DNA of 64,000 bases from Tundrisphaera lichenicola (GTDB lineage Bacteria > Planctomycetota > Planctomycetia > Isosphaerales > Isosphaeraceae): assembly GCF_051175385.1 (NCBI RefSeq), contig NZ_CP195106.1:5332001-5396000 (forward strand), read 5' to 3'. Shown here piece by piece: positions 17,046 through 25,670 of this stretch; the stretch's first letter is position 1, and each line of letters opens with the position of its first letter. The notes under the pieces were generated by a model that saw nothing but the letters and a program-made list of their open reading frames with translations, made no database searches and was not told the DNA's origin. The position numbers and the translations under genes were made by a program.

Positions 17046-18440
17046 ATGTCGAAGGGCGAGGCCTCGAAACCACCGGATCTGGATGAGTTGGATGCCTCTC
17101 CGAACGTGACAGCTCGCGGGAGAAAGCACTTCCATCAACTGAGTTTGCGAAAACTCATGATCGCGCTTGTGTACTTCGCGCTTGTCTCTTGGGCCGGGCG
17201 TGAGGCGATGGGATCCGATCAGGCTTTGCAGCGAGTCGTCCTGGCGTCCCTGATCGGATTGGGAGTCATTGCAACCGGCGTATGGATCGCTTCACTTTCA
17301 GCACGCTACTCATTTTTCGGCTGGATCGTCTTTGTCGTCGGTTACATGACCGTGACATCTGCCACCATCAGCGTATTCTCGATCCCTTCACTTCCGATCG
17401 TCATCGGTGCTCTGATCTTCTTGACGTCACGTCGGAGGACGACCGATCAAGAGGCCTTGCTGTGGATACTGCGAGTCGAGGCTGAGCGAGGATTGCCTCT
17501 CGAGCCAGGCGTCCGCGCATTCTCGGCCCAGGCGGGAGGTATGTATCGGGTCTGGACTTCTTCCCTGGCCGACCTTCTGCATCAAGGGGTCCCGCTCGCC
17601 GTCGCGATTGAGAGTATCCCGCGAGTCCTCACTCCCGAGGCTTCGTTCTTGATTCGGATTGGGGGGGATTCGGGAGACCTGCCCGGCGGTCTCCGCGAGG
17701 CCACCATCGCCCGGGCGGGCCGATCTTCCATCACCCAGGGGATCGCGACAAGGATCGCGTATCTAAGCTGGGTGGTCTTGATTGGCCAGGGCATCGTCGG
17801 CTTCGTTCTCTACTTCATCGTCCCCAAGTTCGAGGCGATCTTCAATGACTTCGGGATCGAGTTACCCGAACTGACGCGTTTCGTGATCTCGATCTCTCAC
17901 TCCATTGTCGACTACGGTTGGATCGTCTTTTTTCCCCTGATTGGTTATCTGATCTACCTTCCATTCGCTCTGCTCTCGTCCTCAAATGTGGGAATTCCTC
18001 TCTTCGATCGACTCTTCCCGCGAAAGCACACTATCCTCCTCCTTCGAACATTTGCCTTGGTGGTCGATTCGGGCCGGCCCATCGTTCCCGCTCTCGAGTC
18101 GATGGCCGAGTGGTATCCGACCGGATGGGTTCGGAGGAAGCTCCACCAGGCGAGCCGCGATGCAGAACAAGGCGTGGAATGGTCCGAGGCGCTTCATTCC
18201 TGCGGGCTGCTCAGTCGGGCCGACTTAGACGTTATCGAAGCATCGACCCGAGTCGGCAATTTACCCTGGTCACTCCGCGAACTGGCCGAATCCGGCGAGC
18301 GACGACTAGCCTATCGACTTCAGATCTGGTCGCAACTTCTCTTTATCCTCATGGTCCTGGCTCTCGGTTTGATGGTTTTTGTCCTATCGGTCGCGTTCTT
18401 CATGCCCCTGACCACGTTGATCCAGAGGCTCTCCGCATGA
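17046..18440 (+). CDS. GspF-like platform protein with extra N-terminal membrane domain (third of three)
   Basis: 464 residues from ATG 17046 (AAAGG just upstream). The N-terminal about 135 residues hold a basic lead followed by LRKLMIALVYFAL and three or four more hydrophobic segments, unlike standard GspF. Two T2SSF-type repeats follow: LADLLHQGVPLAVAIES with LSWVVLIGQGIVGFVLYFIVPKFE, and LLRTFALVVDSGRPIVPALESMA with a terminal helix. The motif FIVPKFEAIFNDFGIELPELT is typical of the family's first repeat. The added domain suggests a specialised partner role. It overlaps the next gene by four bases (ATGA), so translation is coupled to the pseudopilins. Confidence 0.85.
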   Translation: MSKGEASKPPDLDELDASPNVTARGRKHFHQLSLRKLMIALVYFALVSWAGREAMGSDQALQRVVLASLIGLGVIATGVWIASLSARYSFFGWIVFVVGYMTVTSATISVFSIPSLPIVIGALIFLTSRRRTTDQEALLWILRVEAERGLPLEPGVRAFSAQAGGMYRVWTSSLADLLHQGVPLAVAIESIPRVLTPEASFLIRIGGDSGDLPGGLREATIARAGRSSITQGIATRIAYLSWVVLIGQGIVGFVLYFIVPKFEAIFNDFGIELPELTRFVISISHSIVDYGWIVFFPLIGYLIYLPFALLSSSNVGIPLFDRLFPRKHTILLLRTFALVVDSGRPIVPALESMAEWYPTGWVRRKLHQASRDAEQGVEWSEALHSCGLLSRADLDVIEASTRVGNLPWSLRELAESGERRLAYRLQIWSQLLFILMVLALGLMVFVLSVAFFMPLTTLIQRLSA

Positions 18441-18868
18441 TCTCTTCTTGTTCGAGAGCCAGACCATCAAGACGGAGAGGTTTCGGCCTCGTCGAGATGG
18501 CAATCACTGGGCTAATGCTTGCGGCGGCGATGGCAGTCACGGTTCACGTCGTTGGTTGGGTCGCCTCCGAAGGTCGGTCGATATCACGTCGGGAACTTGC
18601 CGTCGCCGAGGCGGCAAATCTGATGGAACGAATCACGGTTCGCTCCTTCAACGAGATAACGCCCCAAGCTCTTGCCGAACTAGAACTCCCCGAGTCGACC
18701 CGATCCATTCTTCCTGGGTCCAGCTTGACCACGAAAATCGAAGAAAGCATCGAGTCACTTGCCCGAAAGCGAATCACCATCGAGATTCGTTGGTCCGGTC
18801 GTCATGGGCAGGCCGAAGCACCGGTCCGACTGGTCAGTTGGACTTTCAAGAAGGGTGGGGCCGAATGA
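18437..18868 (+). CDS. minor pseudopilin-like protein (GspI/PilV-type)
   Basis: 143 residues from the ATG at 18437, overlapping the preceding stop by ATGA. The N-terminus has a basic leader and a type IV prepilin cleavage site RRRGFGLVEM, with Glu at +5 after the Gly, then a hydrophobic helix ITGLMLAAAMAVTVHVVG. The rest (ELAVAEAANLMERI...) resembles GspI/PilV minor pseudopilins. A prepilin peptidase encoded elsewhere must process it. The frame is open far upstream inside the GspF-like gene, but that part is only an overlapping shadow. Confidence 0.85.
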   Translation: MISSCSRARPSRRRGFGLVEMAITGLMLAAAMAVTVHVVGWVASEGRSISRRELAVAEAANLMERITVRSFNEITPQALAELELPESTRSILPGSSLTTKIEESIESLARKRITIEIRWSGRHGQAEAPVRLVSWTFKKGGAE

Positions 18869-19383
18869 GCTTACTTCGAACCCGACGCGGCTATGCCCTG
18901 ATCGAATGCCTCGTTCTGATCACCGTAATGAGCATCCTGGCCGGGCTCTGTGCAGGGACGATCCACCTTCTCCTGCGTCTGGATCGGAGTCAGCGGGCCT
19001 CGACCGAGACAGCGACCGACCTGGCCCGACTTGCCCGCGACTTCCGAATGGATATTCACGAAGCTTCGCCGTTTTCGCCGCCCAAACAGTCGGACACCCG
19101 AATTGAGTTCCCGCTCGTGAATTCCGAGACCGTCGAGTATCTGATCCGCCCGCTCGATGTTATGAGGTTGGTTCGACTCGGAGACAAAGTTCATCGTCGA
19201 GAATCTTATCGTCGTCCACTACGAGGTTCGGCAAGGATCGAACTACACATGCTCGGCAATCGACGACTCGCGACAATCACCTTCGATCGGCCGATCGGCG
19301 AATTTGAAAGCGGTTCAATTCGCGGCTATCGAATCGAGGCCGTGATGGGAAAGCACCGGCAAATCGAGGCGAACCCCGAATGA
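18865..19383 (+). CDS. minor pseudopilin-like protein (GspJ/PilW-type)
   Basis: 172 residues from the ATG at 18865, again coupled by an ATGA overlap. Prepilin motif RTRRGYALIECLVLITVMS (cleavage after Gly, Glu at +5), then a long hydrophobic helix and a charged C-terminal domain with DLARLARDFRMDIHEA, as in GspJ-like proteins. A function as a minor tip subunit of a pseudopilus is inferred from family and position. Confidence 0.83.
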   Translation: MSLLRTRRGYALIECLVLITVMSILAGLCAGTIHLLLRLDRSQRASTETATDLARLARDFRMDIHEASPFSPPKQSDTRIEFPLVNSETVEYLIRPLDVMRLVRLGDKVHRRESYRRPLRGSARIELHMLGNRRLATITFDRPIGEFESGSIRGYRIEAVMGKHRQIEANPE

Positions 19384-19814
19384 TCTATCTCCAAGGGGAA
19401 CAGGTTTGCACGGGGCGATCTCGACGTCGAGGCCTGGTTTCGATCGTCGTCCTGATCGCTCTGATCGTGATCGCCTTGATCGGTGCAGGACTCCTGAAGG
19501 CGGTCCTGGCTCGTCGGGTCGAGATCGGTCTGGAAGAACGTAGGATCCAGGCGACCTGGCTCGCCGAGTCGGCGCTGGATCGGGCCGAGGCCCGATTGGC
19601 CGAATCCAGCGACTACCAGGGAGAGTCGTGGGAAATCAGCGCCCAGGAGTTGGGAAATCGCGGGTCGGGAACGGTCCTGATCCAGGTCGAAGAGGTTCCC
19701 GAGCATTTTGATCGTCGGCGGGTGAGGATTCGCGCCGATTTTCCGAACCACTCGATCCACCGGGCGCGCCAGAGCCTGGAGGCTGTCCTTTCCATCAATC
19801 GAACATCGAGGTAA
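19380..19814 (+). CDS. GspK/PilX-like minor pseudopilin or single-pass membrane protein
   Basis: 144 residues from the ATG at 19380 (third ATGA overlap in a row). The leader RSRRRGLVSIVVLIALIVIA has the Arg/Gly boundary and hydrophobic helix of prepilins, but the +5 Glu is missing (LVSIV), as is normal for GspK/PilX proteins. The C-terminal part (RRIQATWLAESALDRAEARLAES) matches the 'QA..LAE.G...A...L' pattern of PilX/GspK N-terminal helices. It is much shorter than GspK (about 300), closer to PilX. Confidence 0.78.
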   Translation: MIYLQGEQVCTGRSRRRGLVSIVVLIALIVIALIGAGLLKAVLARRVEIGLEERRIQATWLAESALDRAEARLAESSDYQGESWEISAQELGNRGSGTVLIQVEEVPEHFDRRRVRIRADFPNHSIHRARQSLEAVLSINRTSR

Positions 19815-19821
19815 TTTCGCC

Positions 19822-20769
19822 ATGAACCCGCGACGAGGACGCCCCCGGGCTTTTACGCTGATCGAACTTCTGGTCGTGATCGCCATCATCGCCGTGTTGG
19901 TAGCCCTGCTCCTGCCGGCTGTGCAAGCGGCCCGGGAGGCGGCGCGACGCCTCCAATGCGTCAATAACCTGATGCAGATCGGAATCGCCGCCAAGAATTA
20001 TGAGAATTCGTTCGAGTCGCTCCCATCGGGAGTTGTCAACCCAACAGGGCCGATTCTAAGCACACCTTCGGGTTATCACTTCGGTTGGATCAGTCAACTC
20101 CTTCCCTACCTTGACGCTCGGCCCGTCTATCGAAGCCTCAATTTCGAAGTCGGCGTCTACCAAGCCGAGAATGGTTCGGCTCGCAACGTCTTAATGAACA
20201 CCCTGTTCTGTCCATCCTCAGGGGGCCCGACCCGAATGGTTCGGTCCGGATCGAATCCACCCATCGGGGGCGACCCGGCCTTGAATGACTACGCCGCCTG
20301 CCATCATGACGCCGAGGCACCGATCGACGCAAAGAACAAGGGCGTCTTCTTCCTGAACAGCCACATCCGATACGAAGATATTGAAGATGGAACCTCTCAC
20401 ACGATTTTTTTCGGCGAAAAGTCTACCGAGCCAGATGAACTAGGCTGGGCCTCCGGCACAAAGGCGACACTTCGGAATACCGGGACCCCTTTGGCGTCAG
20501 TCTTCCGCGCTCTTCCAGTGACTTCACTGCCCGATTCCGATCCAGACGAAGATAAATCAGCCGTGTCGACGGACAGCTCAGGGCCGAAACCAGGTGCAGA
20601 TAACCCTGCCGCAACGGTGGGAGGTTTTGGAAGCCGTCATCCTGGAGGGGCCAACTTTGGTTTCGGCGATGGTAGCGTTCGATTCATCAAAACCAACATC
20701 AGCCCGAAAATCTTCCAACTGCTTGGGAATCGTTCGGACGGTGAACTTCTCAGTGATGACCAGTTTTGA
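19822..20769 (+). CDS. DUF1559 protein, pseudopilin-like with H-X9-DG domain (first copy)
   Basis: 315 residues from ATG 19822 (GAGG upstream). It has a textbook prepilin N-terminus AFTLIELLVVIAIIAVLVA, then the DUF1559 sequence LLPAVQAAREAARRLQCVNNL and the C-terminal H-X9-DG motif HPGGANFGFGDG near residue 275. DUF1559 (SBP_bac_10) proteins are expanded to dozens per planctomycete genome and their role is unknown; the prepilin leader implies processing by a prepilin peptidase. Encoded seven bases after the PilX-like gene, inside a secretion operon, which argues that it is a major subunit or cargo of this machine. Confidence 0.93.
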   Translation: MNPRRGRPRAFTLIELLVVIAIIAVLVALLLPAVQAAREAARRLQCVNNLMQIGIAAKNYENSFESLPSGVVNPTGPILSTPSGYHFGWISQLLPYLDARPVYRSLNFEVGVYQAENGSARNVLMNTLFCPSSGGPTRMVRSGSNPPIGGDPALNDYAACHHDAEAPIDAKNKGVFFLNSHIRYEDIEDGTSHTIFFGEKSTEPDELGWASGTKATLRNTGTPLASVFRALPVTSLPDSDPDEDKSAVSTDSSGPKPGADNPAATVGGFGSRHPGGANFGFGDGSVRFIKTNISPKIFQLLGNRSDGELLSDDQF

Positions 20770-20794
20770 AGGCCTGAACCAGCGAGCCCTTCCC

Positions 20795-21727
20795 ATGATG
20801 AGTCGTAGGCCCGGATTCACGATGATCGAACTTCTGGCCGTAGTCTTGCTGATCTCGACCTTGATCGCCCTGCTGTTGCCGGCGGTGCAGTCGGCCAGAG
20901 AGGCAGCCAGAAGAACCCAATGTGTAAATAACTTGAGTCAGTTGGGGATCGCAGCTCGCAACTACGAGTCTACTTTTCGGGTGCTTCCTCCAGGTACGAT
21001 CGACTCAGCCGGCCCGATCATCGAAACGCCGACCGCTTACCAGTTCAGCTGGATCTGTCAGTTATTACCCTTTCTGGAGCAGAGGAACGTCAATCGGCAT
21101 CTGGACTTCAATCGCGGCGTCTATCAACCCGCAAACATAACCGCACGCGGTGTCTCGATGAGTTTTCTTCTCTGCCCTTCGCAGGTTCGTTCCGGGAAAT
21201 TCAGCGGGGCAATGGGCAGCTTCGACCCCGCGACAACCTCTTATGCAGCTTGCCATCATGACGTCGAGGGTCCCATCGATTCGACCAACAGAGGTGTGTT
21301 TTTCCTGAACAGCAATGTCAAATCCGAAGAGATCGAGGATGGGCTCTCTCACACCATTTTTTTCGGAGAGAAGTTGCCTGGAGGCGATGAACTGGGATGG
21401 GCCTCGGGCTCGCGAGCCACTCTTCGAAATACTGGCACTCCGATAAACCGAACGAAACTCGACCCATTCGACGCCATCCTAAGTATCTCGAGCCCAACCA
21501 GCCCTGATGATGCAGGTTCGACCCAGCAAGCACCCAATAGAGGTATTTCCGCCGTATTGCCAGGGCCAAGATCAGTTGGAGGATTTGGCGGTAATCATCC
21601 GGGTGGGGCAAACTTTTGCTTCGGGGATGGTTCCGTTCGATTCCTCAAGACAACGATCAGCGATCGGGTATATCGACTTCTTGGCTCTCGAGACGATGGC
21701 GAGCCAATTGGTGACGACCAGTTTTGA
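20795..21727 (+). CDS. DUF1559 protein, pseudopilin-like with H-X9-DG domain (second copy)
   Basis: About 310 residues from the tandem ATGs at 20795/20798; an in-frame ATG at 20756 would add a leader that overlaps the previous gene's end. Prepilin motif RRPGFTMIELLAVVLLIST, then LLPAVQSAREAARRTQCVNNL and HPGGANFCFGDG near the end. It is clearly a tandem duplicate of the upstream gene (same blocks such as YAACHHD, GVFFLNS, SHTIFFGEK) that has since diverged. Last gene of the secretion operon; no obvious terminator before tadA. Confidence 0.92.
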   Translation: MMSRRPGFTMIELLAVVLLISTLIALLLPAVQSAREAARRTQCVNNLSQLGIAARNYESTFRVLPPGTIDSAGPIIETPTAYQFSWICQLLPFLEQRNVNRHLDFNRGVYQPANITARGVSMSFLLCPSQVRSGKFSGAMGSFDPATTSYAACHHDVEGPIDSTNRGVFFLNSNVKSEEIEDGLSHTIFFGEKLPGGDELGWASGSRATLRNTGTPINRTKLDPFDAILSISSPTSPDDAGSTQQAPNRGISAVLPGPRSVGGFGGNHPGGANFCFGDGSVRFLKTTISDRVYRLLGSRDDGEPIGDDQF

Positions 21728-21839
21728 CCTTTCGATCTCGAAATTTCGAAGGTGATCCCAAGCCCCCTTGTGTCACCGGTCGCGAGGCGTTATCTTGTGA
21801 TTCTGATTGAACATGGTCGTTCGCCCTCACGGAAGATTC

Positions 21840-22328
21840 ATGGTCAATGGAAAGCTGGGTTGTTTCGGCAATCCTTCGCTCGATATAGAAATGATGACAA
21901 GGGCTCTGGATTTAGCAGAGCAAGCTAGTCAGGTCGGTGAGGTTCCCGTCGGGGCTCTCGTGACAATCGAGGGTCGGATTGTCTCGCAAGCCTACAATCT
22001 TCGCGAGACTCTTGCTGATCCGACGGCACATGCCGAACGATTGGCACTGACCCTGGCCGGTCGAGCCCTAGGATCATGGCATCTCGAGTCTTGTACGATA
22101 TATGTTACGCTTGAGCCCTGTTGCATGTGTGCCGGGGCTATAAATTTGAGTCGTATCTCTCGGCTTGTTTACGCTGCATCGGACCCGAAGGCTGGAGCAT
22201 GCCGGAGTCTGTTTCGGATGTTGGATGATCGTCGGCTTAACCATCGAATCTCTCAGACCTCAGGTGTCCTTGCAGAAGAATCTCGAAAGCTATTGAGTTC
22301 TTTTTTCCAGAAGCAACGTTCGGTTTAG
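21840..22328 (+). CDS. tadA: tRNA-specific adenosine-34 deaminase
   Basis: 163 residues if started at ATG 21840 (GGA six bases upstream); ATG 21813 or TTG 21807 would add a few residues. Zinc/catalytic motifs of the cytidine-deaminase fold: HAE in PTAHAERLAL and PC-C-x-C in TLEPCCMCAGAI. The segment RISRLVYAASDPKAGACRSL is typical of TadA. It converts A34 to inosine in tRNA-Arg(ACG). The tRNA-Ser gene starts 15 bases after the stop; no terminator separates them. Confidence 0.95.
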   Translation: MVNGKLGCFGNPSLDIEMMTRALDLAEQASQVGEVPVGALVTIEGRIVSQAYNLRETLADPTAHAERLALTLAGRALGSWHLESCTIYVTLEPCCMCAGAINLSRISRLVYAASDPKAGACRSLFRMLDDRRLNHRISQTSGVLAEESRKLLSSFFQKQRSV

Positions 22329-22342
22329 AGCAAGCGAACTTC

Positions 22343-22429
22343 GGAGGGGTGCCTGAGTGGCCGAAAGGGCCGGTCTCGAAAACCGGTGTACCCGCAAGGG
22401 TACCGTGGGTTCGAATCCCACCTCCTCCG
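22343..22429 (+). tRNA. tRNA-Ser (anticodon CGA)
   Basis: 87-nt class II tRNA: acceptor GGAGGGG/CTCCTCC with one G-U pair, anticodon stem CCGGT/ACCGG around CTCGAAA (anticodon CGA, codon UCG), long variable arm TGTACCCGCAAGGGTACC, T-arm GTGGG-TTCGAAT-CCCAC, discriminator G. CCA not encoded. Confidence 0.95.
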
Positions 22430-22665
22430 CTATTTATTCGAAGTATGAATTACCGCCCGAGATCACAGGTTTGGTCAATTTCAATCGAAATATTCCCATT
22501 TAAACTATTTCAGGTTTCGACCGAAAGGACGTTTTATAATCGTCTACATTACCGCAGAATTACATTCTAGACTCACGACCCCGTAATGCTGGTCCCTGCT
22601 TTTTCGGTCAACCCTGCTGGTGTTGTAATCACTGCGAGAGTTGACCCACAGCATAGGGTAAGGCG
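22430..22665. other. AT-rich spacer after tRNA-Ser
   Basis: About 236 bases of clearly lower GC than the surroundings, with no convincing gene. The change in composition directly behind a tRNA, followed by a decayed transposase, is compatible with an old integration site, but I found no direct repeat of the tRNA 3' end downstream. Confidence 0.4.
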
Positions 22666-23685
22666 ATGGACTTCCCACCGGCCGGCTTGATAGATCAGGA
22701 CGCCCGCTTCTCACGCTGCGTCAAGGCCCTCCATCCCTACGGGCTGACCTGTCCCCGATGTGGCGGCGACCGCTTCGGCGCCCATCGCCGCCACCGCGAT
22801 CCGGTCCTCGATTATCGCTACCGCGGCTGCCGATGGATCTTCAACGCCTTCGCCGGCACGGCCCTGCAGTAGACAAGCCGGAGCCGTGCGGCCGTGGTCC
22901 TCATCCTCCGTGGCTTCGTCCAAGGGATCACGACATCGCGGATGTCTCGCGATCCGGGCTGCGACCGGATAATGCTTCTGCAACAGCGGAACAAGCTCCA
23001 GAAACTTGCCACCTCCGGGCTCAACTGGGCCCACTTCCCGACGCGGCGGTCGAGGTCGACAAGTGCTACGTCAACTCGGGGAAAAATGGCATCCCACACC
23101 GCGCCGTTTCTCGACCTGACGCGTCTTCGGGCCAAGAAGCGACGCGGGCACGAGACCTTCGCCAACGACCGCCCGCCAGTCTCGGCGACGATCGACCGTG
23201 GCTCGGGTCGGGCTTGCCTTCACTTCGTGTGCAACTCGGACCAGCGGACGTTGGATGGTCGGGTGCAGACGACGACGATGCCGGGCGTGTAGCTGAATAC
23301 CCACGATTGGCGGGAATCTCACCGAGTAACCGAACGGGGGCGGGGCCACGCAACGGCGAATCACGGGGACGGCGAATTGGCCCGCGACGACGACGGTGAC
23401 GGGATGCGTGAGGTGCATTGCAGCACGATGGCAAGAACCAGGACGGGGCGGCGTCATTTCCTGTGCCGAATCCGGGGTGTGAGCAAGTGTCATCTGGCTG
23501 TCTACGAGGCGATCTTCGAGCGGGCCAACGACCTGAAGGAGGTCACCGATGATTTCCTGAGGTACATCATCATGTTCTCGCACTCCATCGGCCCGGAATC
23601 ACGAGCCAATCGATCGAGGAAGTTTCCCATCAATCGATTGCGTCTAATCTCTCGCCCGAACCTCTTCCCATCTCCGACTTTCTAG
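22666..23685 (+). pseudogene. degenerate IS1595-type transposase
   Basis: The N-terminal zinc-ribbon piece (LTCPRCGGDRFGAHRR, then YRGCRW with one Cys lost) is in frame from 22666. It is broken by TAG at 22870-22872 (after TALQ), continues in the same frame with LRGFVQGITTSRMS...LLQQRNKLQ, then shifts frame: VEVDKCYVNSGKNG is in one frame, the segment KKRRGHETFANDRPPVS in another, and GELARDDDGDGMREVH...RGVSKCHLAVYEAIF in the first frame group again after a further stop near 23290. The block order matches IS1595-like transposases, including the intact element at 35.7-36.8 kb (shared ARDDDGDG..EVH). Several independent lesions show it is dead. No terminal repeats found. Confidence 0.8.
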
Positions 23686-23734
23686 GCAATAGATCGGATT
23701 GATTCCTTGCGAAATCTCAACGTGATATTTCCGG

Positions 23735-24361
23735 TCAAAGGGCGAGATCCACTTGGCTGGTCAACGATCCGAGTCGAGGTTCCCAGAAAGAAAATAAAGT
23801 CGGGACGAAGGAGATTTGAGGTTCAAACCCTGAGAGGAGTGTCTGAAAGCCTAACTCCTCCAATTGTTGTGCGGTCCATACAGATCGATGTCGCTCGAAT
23901 TCGTTACCGTGAACGGCTGCTTGTTCATGAAACTGGGCTGGTGTCGCGACCAGGAGAACTCCGTCGGGTGCAACTCGTGACTTGAGCTGCTCGAGAAGTT
24001 CAACTCCTTCTCGAATCTCGAAATGCTCCAAGACGTCGCCTAGCAGGATACAATCGAATTCCTCACAATGACGGGAGAGATATTCCTGAATCGTTTCTAT
24101 AATCACAAGATTATACAAATCCCAGAGAGGATTTCGATATTCGGCCCAGACCTCGACCCCGATCAGGAGACTCCTCCAGGGCTGAACACCCAGATCGACC
24201 CACTGCCGAACAATCGCGCCCAAAAAACCCGATCCGATCCCAAGGTCGAGGATACGCGCAGGTCGTCGAACCGCGAGGATCTTCGCCAGATATGGGACCG
24301 CTGTAAAGCTTCCAATCGGCATCCTGAAGCTCGGTCTGGTGGTGTGCTCGAGGTTTCGCAC
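23735..24361 (-). CDS. SAM-dependent methyltransferase (class I)
   Basis: 208 residues from a GTG at 24361; ATG in frame at residue 14 is an alternative. The SAM-binding motif I is ARILDLGIGSGFLGAIVR (about 35-52), and motif III/post-I DCILLGDVLEHFEIREGVELL contains the acidic loop and the H of small-molecule methyltransferases. The gene starts five bases after the glycosyltransferase stop and is probably co-translated with it. It could methylate a sugar or lipid head group of a surface glycan; that is inference from its partner. Confidence 0.82.
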   Translation of the reverse strand: MRNLEHTTRPSFRMPIGSFTAVPYLAKILAVRRPARILDLGIGSGFLGAIVRQWVDLGVQPWRSLLIGVEVWAEYRNPLWDLYNLVIIETIQEYLSRHCEEFDCILLGDVLEHFEIREGVELLEQLKSRVAPDGVLLVATPAQFHEQAAVHGNEFERHRSVWTAQQLEELGFQTLLSGFEPQISFVPTLFSFWEPRLGSLTSQVDLAL

Positions 24362-24365
24362 GATG

Positions 24366-25670
24366 TCAGCAAACGATCGATTTTCCCTTATGTTTACCGT
24401 TCGTGGATGGTGACCGCTCAGGTTTGAGAGATCGTGCCGCCCAGAGCGATTCCAATGTTTCGGCGTAGCGTCTCGCCATCGTCAAAGCATGTCCATGACG
24501 ATCGGCATAAGCAGCAGCTTGAAATCCGACCCCGGCAGCCCACTCACGATGGGTGTCGAGTAGGATCGCGGCATCGCGGATCGAACGAGCGTCGCCTGCG
24601 ACCACTAGCCCGTTGACCCGGTCGATGATCGCGTCCTTCACGAAACCAACCCTGCTCACGATCGGAGGCTTTCCGCACATCATCGCCTCCATTATTGCAA
24701 GGCCATATCCTTCCGTATACGAGGGCATGCAAAAGGCATTCATCGCGCCGTAGTAATCACCCAGATACTCCTCGCCTCGGGCAAACACGAATCGGCCCGG
24801 AATCGTCGCATTGGCTAATTCGATCAGTTCAGAGCGAAGCGGTCCGAAGCCGACCATTAACGCTTTGAAGTGGGGTGGCAGGCCCGCGAGTGCCTCGATC
24901 ACGGCGGAAGGATTCTTCTCGGGTGAAAATCGCCCGACAAAGCCGACTACGAAGTCGGAGGGTTGAAAGCCCAAACCTGCCCGAAATTCGTCGAGCGGTC
25001 GACTACGAGTGAGGTGAATCGGGTCGACTCCATTGGTGATGACGGTGGAGGAAAATCCGTCGCAGATCGACTCTTGAACTTGATGGCTTACTGCGATCAC
25101 ATGATCGATCGCCGGCGCCAATTTCTCCATACGCTTACGAGTCCATGATCCATCACCGTGAGCGACGAAGACACCTTGCCCCGGCCGAATCTCGTCAACC
25201 CAATCAGGATCGTCACCGGGATCGGAGATCAGAAGAATGTCACAGTCCTGAGACGCTCGCCGAATGCTATCACGTCCGCCGATCTCGACCGGAACACCGA
25301 CCCTCGACAGTTGATTCCGATCCACCAAATCGGTCGTGACAACACAGCGCAAAAATTTTATGCGATTTGGATCGGCGTATCTAATCAGAGCGGTTAGCCA
25401 GCGATCGATCCCAGCGGGGATCATCGCGAGTGTGACGTGGATGACTCGGAGGGGGACCTTCGAGGATTTCGGGGCGACATCCCTGATCGATGACTGCCAT
25501 GCATCAGAAGGCGAGAGGCCCGAGAGGGTCATTATGGAGCCAGGGTATTGCGCTTCATGTTGGCCACCATAGCTGGCATATAAGTTTCCGTGAGCTCGAG
25601 GGGACAAGGCTTGCTTTTCGGTTTCCACACTCGGAGAGCTCGGCGCAACACGATGCTTCTCTTGCTTCAT
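24366..25670 (-). CDS. glycosyltransferase family 4 (GT-B)
   Basis: 434 residues from ATG 25670. N-terminal Rossmann-like half starts around residue 73 (LRVIHVTLAMIPAGIDRWL). The C-terminal half has the GT4 donor-site sequence VVGFVGRFSPEKNPSAVIEAL, then PSYTEGYGLAIMEAMMCGKPPIVSRVGFVKDAI with the E-x7-E motif that binds the nucleotide sugar. It transfers a sugar from an activated donor to a glycan or lipid. The first about 70 residues have no family features, so a later start is possible. Its ATG overlaps the stop of a short upstream frame by ATGA, and the methyltransferase follows directly. Confidence 0.88.
   Translation of the reverse strand: MKQEKHRVAPSSPSVETEKQALSPRAHGNLYASYGGQHEAQYPGSIMTLSGLSPSDAWQSSIRDVAPKSSKVPLRVIHVTLAMIPAGIDRWLTALIRYADPNRIKFLRCVVTTDLVDRNQLSRVGVPVEIGGRDSIRRASQDCDILLISDPGDDPDWVDEIRPGQGVFVAHGDGSWTRKRMEKLAPAIDHVIAVSHQVQESICDGFSSTVITNGVDPIHLTRSRPLDEFRAGLGFQPSDFVVGFVGRFSPEKNPSAVIEALAGLPPHFKALMVGFGPLRSELIELANATIPGRFVFARGEEYLGDYYGAMNAFCMPSYTEGYGLAIMEAMMCGKPPIVSRVGFVKDAIIDRVNGLVVAGDARSIRDAAILLDTHREWAAGVGFQAAAYADRHGHALTMARRYAETLESLWAARSLKPERSPSTNGKHKGKSIVC

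Noticed and set aside
17918..18868. 316-codon plus-strand frame reaching back into the third GspF-like gene
   Set aside because: Only the last 143 codons, from the ATGA overlap at 18437, have prepilin features; the upstream part is out of frame with the GspF-like gene and carries no family sequence. The same holds for the frame 18448-19383.
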